A program made the translations under genes and the position numbers. Below the pieces are notes generated by a model that saw only the letters and a program-made list of their open reading frames with translations, was not told the origin of the DNA and ran no database searches. From Nymphaea colorata (taxonomy: Eukaryota; Streptophyta; Magnoliopsida; Nymphaeales; Nymphaeaceae), in NCBI RefSeq assembly GCF_008831285.2, contig NC_045139.1, positions 34,199,706-34,259,705 of the forward strand: DNA of 60,000 nt, given 5' to 3'. Below, piece by piece: positions 54,796 through 60,000 of the stretch (positions are counted from its first letter, which is position 1; every line of letters starts with the position of its first letter).

Positions 54796-56345
54796 TGCAT
54801 GACACATGAGTTCCTCTAGGCATGCAAATGAGTTGAATCTGGTTTGGGAGTTTTATCATCATTTTAGAAGAAAATTGCACCGGAGCCAAAAGACTTGGTC
54901 GCTGGAGTAAAACTCCGATGCTAGTACCATCCCCTTGAGAGCTTATGTTTTCGCTTTTATAGAGGCCGGTAAACGCCCACTGGTTTCGAACCAAGAACAT
55001 GTTTTAAACCAACTGTTCGATTTATTTCTTATCATCTTTTATCATGATATATAAATTAATTTATATATCTACGCCCAATGTCAATTGATGAGTTCATCTC
55101 ATTATCAATTCGATGGAGTCCAAATTGGATTAACTGAAAAGAGTGTGGCTTGAAATTTTTGGTTAAGGGGCACTAGAAATGAATTTTTAAAATTTTAAAA
55201 GGCACCATGAAAAAAAACCTATCCTACAGTGCCAATATAAAATAAATACTTTTTATGGCTTGGCGTGGATAATTGCCAACACATTCCCAACACCTGTCTC
55301 AGCCCGCCCCTGTCGATACTGGTCAGGCCTGGTAATAAGTTGGATTTGATCAATCAAGGGGTTCAGCTTGATGCAATTTTTGCATGATACTCTGGGTCCA
55401 AATCGAACCTGAATCCAAACACATGCCATCATGAGCAAACAAAAAATCAGGTTCACAAGAATTTGAATTTAAATTTGAAATCCAATTATGTCGGACCTGT
55501 AAAACCCTAAGTCCGACCCGATCAAGCCTGACACACTCACATTGAAAAGCGGCCGGTGTTAAAATTTCCACCGGCACAAGCGTCGCCCAAGCATCCCGGC
55601 GGATTATTTTAAAATAAGATAAATTAGAGAAGACGAATCATTGTGTTTAAACTGAAAAGAAATTCAAGAAAACTAGGTTAGTTCTCCCAGCTTAACTCAA
55701 AAGCTAGGAGAGTTTTATGTTATTTTTGGGCAAACAATAAACCATGGCGGACACCGATCAATTTTCTGAAAGGGCATTGATTCACAATTTTTTATACCTA
55801 AACTAGCACTTACAAAGTAAATATTAAACGATTTTAATATAAAAAAAAAAAATTGAGAAGCTGGTGTAGGCAACTGCCCGCACCAGCCTATGTGTGACTC
55901 CACCACTGCAATAAATTGTCTCGGCCCAGGTGCAGTTGCAGTTTAGTATTTAACTATTACACAGAGATTAAAAAAAAAAATCACGAGTAACAAATTTACA
56001 AACCTGTCTCCTTCTCAGTGAGAACTACAAATATATATTAATATCCTTAAACAACTTAAGAAGTTGGCAACTAAATTAATATCTAATAAGTGTGCCTCAT
56101 CTGAAGAAAGTCAGCAAGTTGACTGCTTTATAAGTTGAAAACTCACATTACAACTCTTTTTCTTTTGCAAGAAGGTTGAAGCTGGCTGCAGTTTTCAATG
56201 AAAAGGAGAAAGTTCCTGGGGATTATATTAACCATTTCCCACCACAAGATCGAAGCTGGCTGCAACTTTTTAGTAGAGAAAATAAAAAACCAATTATTTA
56301 TGAAGAGCTTGGCAGCATATGGTTAATGGTTAAGGGAATTTGTCC
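54796..56345. repeat. Array spacer repeat (segments Q, R, S) with small MITEs
   Basis: 54825-54900 is Q, 55310-55610 is R, 55620-56340 is S. Insertions of small AT-rich elements lie at about 55148-55255 ('ttggttaaggggcacta') and 55740-55912 ('gcaactgcccgcaccagcct'). Confidence 0.65.
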
Positions 56346-57269
56346 GTGAAAGTTGCTAGCAATTTATCCTAAAAAAATTTATCATTTGACAAGAGAGAGA
56401 GAGAGAAACCTACATTCATGGTGAAAGTTAGAATAACATAATTTAATATCTAAACATAAATATTATAAAATTTTGAAGTTGGTGGGATTTTCTATAAAAA
56501 AAAAAAGGAAGGCGCAAAGTTAAAAAATTGAAAGGAAAAGTACATATTAAAAGTAGAGAATAAGAGAGAAAGATGAACGAATGAGGAAAAGTGATTCGAA
56601 AGAAAGGTGGAGGAAGGAAAGGGGAACGAAGGCAGAAGCCGGCAAAAGAGAGTGGGGACTCCACTTTTTTAATCATCCATCAAACTTAGTGTACTCAGCC
56701 TTGCTTTGCTGCTCGATAAGAACTTAGGTGGCACCTTGGAGAGTCTGCTGGCGACGCCGTTCAAAGCACTTCTCCAACCTCTTACTTCAATCCAAATGCA
56801 TAAATGAATTCGTTTCGGTAAGATTCATCACAGCGGTCATAATTATAGATCCATTTTTACATCATATATATTTCTTCAACAAACACCACGGTTTTATCTT
56901 GTTTATATTTTGAAACTCTGAGTTTTCAACTGCGTGCAAACTCTAGGTTTAGAGGATAAAAGTTGGGGAGATCCGATGTAAATGGATTAGGATTATCAAA
57001 TCTAATGTATAATGGTCCACCCGTAAAGGGATTGGCGCAACCAACGGCGTGGGGGTGGGTAGGCAACTAGTCTTCGTTTCAAGCTCCCGTAACATTAACT
57101 CTGCATGTTGTAAAAGAAAAACACCGATATGTAAATTGAAGCATAGCAGCGACATTATCTTAAGGTACTAAAAGCAAGCCTGACACCTTGATGGGATAAG
57201 GGAAAGAGTGGCAGCTTCGGCTCTCAACTGAGCGGTATGATGAACTATTCCTCATGTTCACCCATAAAT
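56346..57269. repeat. Array spacer repeat (segments T and Y)
   Basis: 'aggtggcaccttggagagtc' at 56727 and 'catcatatatatttcttcaa' at 56860 are segment T. 56940-57250 is segment Y ('aaaagttggggagatccgat'). No gene. Confidence 0.6.
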
Positions 57270-58409
57270 TCTAATGCTCCAAACTAGAGATGTAAAGAGC
57301 AAAATAACTTAACAGGGCAAGGGACTATCACTTGTCCTTTTTTTTATGTTGCAACAAGCTCTATTGCACAATGAGTCCTACGTCTCTTTATGTAGAGAAA
57401 GGAACGAACCCTGGACCTAGGTCGATGGGAATGAATTTGGATCTTAATTTTGGATCCATTTGCAATTTGATTTGGACTTCAGTTAGCAAGTAGTGGTCCA
57501 AAACATAATAAAATAATCAAAATGACCATAAGCAACACTCTGGAATACAAAATTTCACCATAAGTGATTCTGAGGAAGGAACATTTTGAATTTAATGACT
57601 ATGAGCAAGACGCTGGAATACAAAATTCTCCAGTAAGTGCTTCTGAGACAAGAACATTTTGGATTTAATGACTACAAGCAACACTCTGGTCTCTGGAAGA
57701 CGAAATTCTCCTTAAGTGCTTCTGAGCCTTCCCTCTTCCATTTGTTTTTCTCAACGGCCTCTCAGTTGTTAACTTGAAAAAGAAATACCATATATCACTT
57801 AAAAATATTTAACAGGAATCCTAATGTATTAGACATCACTGAATTTTTTACTGCAACTCTGCAAGCCAACAGTAATTATATGCTAAAAAATAGGAAACAA
57901 CATGTATGGTTGCTATTCATATGTAAGGAAGTAAAAGGACTAGCCAATGAGTTTATATCAGCATTTTTCTTTCTATATATTCAAGATTCAAAACTGCCCG
58001 TATTACATATGTCCAAAGAGAATACACCAAGATAACGGAACGGCCCCGTCTCCTCCGGCCTCTGTATTCTAGCCGGCCTCTTCCATTGGCAAAGCAATGA
58101 AAGTTCATAACCGATACAAGTATAGGCCTGGACAGAGTAAAAAACCCTAAACAAGAAAGAACTTCCCATGCAGCTGAAACCCTCGTGTAAGCAAGCGGCC
58201 CGATGACGATGACTGCCGAAAACCAGAGCGCGCGAGACCTCCTGGAGGAACTCACGGGATCCAGCAAAAACATCGAAAGACAGCCATGATCAACACCTCC
58301 GCCACAAAAAAAGTTGTCCAAAATCTTTTCAACTGGTTTCTTTTTCTGCCTATGCCTAGTCTACCAGATCAAGATGTATGCATGATCTTTACAGGGGAGG
58401 CCCCTTGGC
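57270..58409 (-). repeat. Conserved 3' flank of RTFL copy 6
   Basis: Full downstream flank with an extra local expansion. The 'gcaacactctgg' plus 'acaaaattctcc' stretch is repeated three times (57530-57725), once in other copies. Confidence 0.8.
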
Positions 58410-58553
58410 TCAGTCTTCTCCATGGATGTACCAGCACACTAGCATGGTTGCGCACCGGCGGAGAATGTAGAGCCTAGCCTTTTGCTCCTTGACCAGCCGG
58501 CTGCAGCGCCGGGTGAAACAGCTGTGCTTTGCCGAGCTCGAACCCATTGCCAT
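58410..58553 (-). CDS. RTFL/DVL small peptide, copy 6 (47 aa)
   Basis: Intact ROTUNDIFOLIA-like/DEVIL micropeptide about 24 kb from copy 5. Residues 17-34 are CSRLVKEQKARLYILRRC, followed by ATMLVCWYIHGED. The N-terminus begins MAMGSSSAKHSCFTRR. It carries no copy-specific replacement relative to the majority residue at every site, so it is nearest to the cluster consensus. The start has an in-frame TAA six codons upstream, A at -3 and G at +4; Met3 is a weaker alternative. It is separated from copies 1-5 by the P450 and retroelement block but in the same orientation. Confidence 0.93.
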   Translation of the reverse strand: MAMGSSSAKHSCFTRRCSRLVKEQKARLYILRRCATMLVCWYIHGED

Positions 58554-59010
58554 CTTCCTTAGTAAGACTTAGTCTTAATATGGAGAAGTAGGTATGCAGA
58601 CCAAGATCTCTTAACCCACTGCCCCTTAATTTGCAGGACTCTGGATTAGAAAGAGATTATTTGAGTATCACAATCAGCCTTTATGTATATATATATATAC
58701 ATGGAAGGGTGAATGCTTGCAATCAAAGATGGGATTACTTTTCCTTGGAACAGTTTATGGCTTGGGGAAGTGGGAAGAGGTAGGAAGGGAGGTGAATGGA
58801 GTCAGGTTAGGGACTTGAGCTGCTGCTTTCTGAAAAAAAAAAAAAAGGTGGTTGGGGCGTGTGTATTCCTACGGACCCCTCGGTCTTGGTTGTTCTTTAT
58901 AAAACCTACTCAATTTTTTATGAAAAAATATATGCAATAAAATACGCACAACTATTATCCTTATTAAAAGGGGCGGTGGTGGTGGAGAATCCCTAGCGTT
59001 TGACCCACGA
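58554..59010 (-). repeat. 5' flank of RTFL copy 6 (truncated)
   Basis: Colinear with the other upstream flanks to 'ggtggagaatccctagcgtt', where a MITE begins. The outer ~250 bp seen in copies 1-4 is missing or displaced. Confidence 0.7.
58686..58699 (-). promoter_or_regulatory. TA tract, candidate TATA region of RTFL copy 6
   Basis: A 14-bp TA tract about 133 bp upstream of the ATG, equivalent to those of copies 1, 2, 3 and 5. The GA-rich leader of other copies is shortened here ('cttaacccactgcccctta'). Confidence 0.4.
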
Positions 59011-59180
59011 TTTCACATCATGAGCGCTTTTTGTGGAGTTATGAGAAGGGCCAAATTAAAGTTTTAAAATTTTGACAAAAGTTAAAATATTATTTTTAAA
59101 AAATTTTATAAAGGACAAGTAAACTTTTTTTAAATGTATATGTAAATTAAAAAAAAATGAGGGCCCCTGGTTGTGCACAT
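59011..59180. mobile_element. Short hAT-like MITE relic
   Basis: Family core 'gccaaattaaagttttaaaa' and right end 'gagggcccctgg'. The left end is unclear. Confidence 0.45.
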
Positions 59181-60000
59181 ATACACAAACTTGAGCTTAA
59201 CTAATCGAACACAAAATTGCTTTCTTATCATAGAAAAAATTGTCTTGTAAAACTTGTTAGTGTACAATTCATGGGGTATTGGACCTCAGCAATCAAACTA
59301 TCAATGCCTATGATCCACAAGATTGTAGCAAAGTGAGTTTCTCTTGGGTGCTGATATAGATGAAACTAGAAGAGACCACTTTACTACCTATGTTCGTTGT
59401 TCCAAGAGGGACGAGAATGTTGGAGCCTTGAATCGAGCTTGCATGGACTATTTAGCCAATTGGGTTCGCTGCGGGCATCATTCTGAGAAAGGAATGTAGG
59501 TGCAAGCGAAAGGGAAGTTATATTTCCGGCTTGTAAATTGAGGCAATGCGGGCAAATTAAGCACTTAAGTATTATCAAAGAAATCCATTGTTTTTAGTTA
59601 AGGAGTGATTGGAAAGCTCTGTAGTGAAATCAAGTGTTTAATATCGTATCCACGACTTCTATGGAGGATCAAGAAGATGAAGCCATCTAGCTGGGATCTA
59701 ATGCTAGCCAGGAAGCAGAGAGGGTTTCATTGGGGAATTCATATTCACAAATGAAAAACATTTTAAGAATTAGGTGTGAAAATGATTTGAGGAAAGGGAA
59801 GAATGTGGGGGGAGCGGGGAGCAGCGATTAGCCTCACTAATGACAACCCTCAACCCAGATCAATACTATTCAATGCCCTCAGGATAGCACTCTCCAGAAT
59901 CAAATCGATGATATGGTTAACACAAGTTACATAGCTAAGGCTAGGCGTCGAGCCAACTACCCGTCGGGTATTCGGTACCCGGACCGACTCAGCTCGATAA
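59181..60000. other. Degraded repeat DNA, nothing firmly recognised
   Basis: A degenerate plus-strand reading (about 59395-59740) looks like broken transposon coding but I cannot name a domain. The window ends in a GC-rich, dyad-containing 'gtcgggtattcggtacccgg', resembling the tip of another small element. Confidence 0.35.

Overview
This is nuclear DNA from a flowering plant. Support for that: ROTUNDIFOLIA-like (RTFL/DVL) peptide genes and a CYP89A-type cytochrome P450, both plant families; degraded Ty1/copia, LINE and probable Ty3/gypsy relics; many small hAT-like and Harbinger-like elements; and long TA, GA and CA microsatellites. The species cannot be placed from sequence alone. The window is gene-poor and AT-rich, and most long reading frames are chance frames in low-complexity DNA.

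The main content is a cluster of six RTFL/DVL small-peptide genes, all on the minus strand: 13219-13362, 20408-20551, 24414-24557, 28933-29076, 34185-34332 and 58410-58553. Five are intact 47-codon genes. The fifth (34185-34332) carries a 4-bp insertion that truncates it after 27 residues. Each lies in a duplicated module with about 0.5-1.1 kb of shared 3' flank and about 0.5-1.1 kb of shared 5' flank. In five of six modules a TA-rich, TATA-like tract lies 130-160 bp upstream of the ATG. Between modules lie shuffled pieces of a second repeated spacer. A leftmost spacer set (1310-4470) has no RTFL gene, so it looks like a seventh, decayed unit. Spacers also carry a short minus-strand serine-rich frame that recurs four times with indels in multiples of three.

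Between modules 5 and 6 lies about 18 kb unrelated to the array (34800-53300). It holds a Ty1/copia reverse transcriptase/RNase H relic (39940-41570), a single-exon CYP89A-like P450 (43750-45297, minus), and a probable LTR retroelement relic on the minus strand (about 47360-53124). That relic contains roughly 160-175-bp repeats and is interrupted by a 2.2-kb element flanked by TAA duplications. An 834-bp element, also flanked by TAA, lies at 38371-39204.

The RTFL copies probably share one ancestral role: membrane-associated micropeptides that limit polar cell proliferation in known family members. Their near-identical C-terminal core against more variable N-termini and flanks suggests selection on the peptide. 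The P450 is not evidently linked to them in function. No operon-like or biosynthetic cluster is visible.
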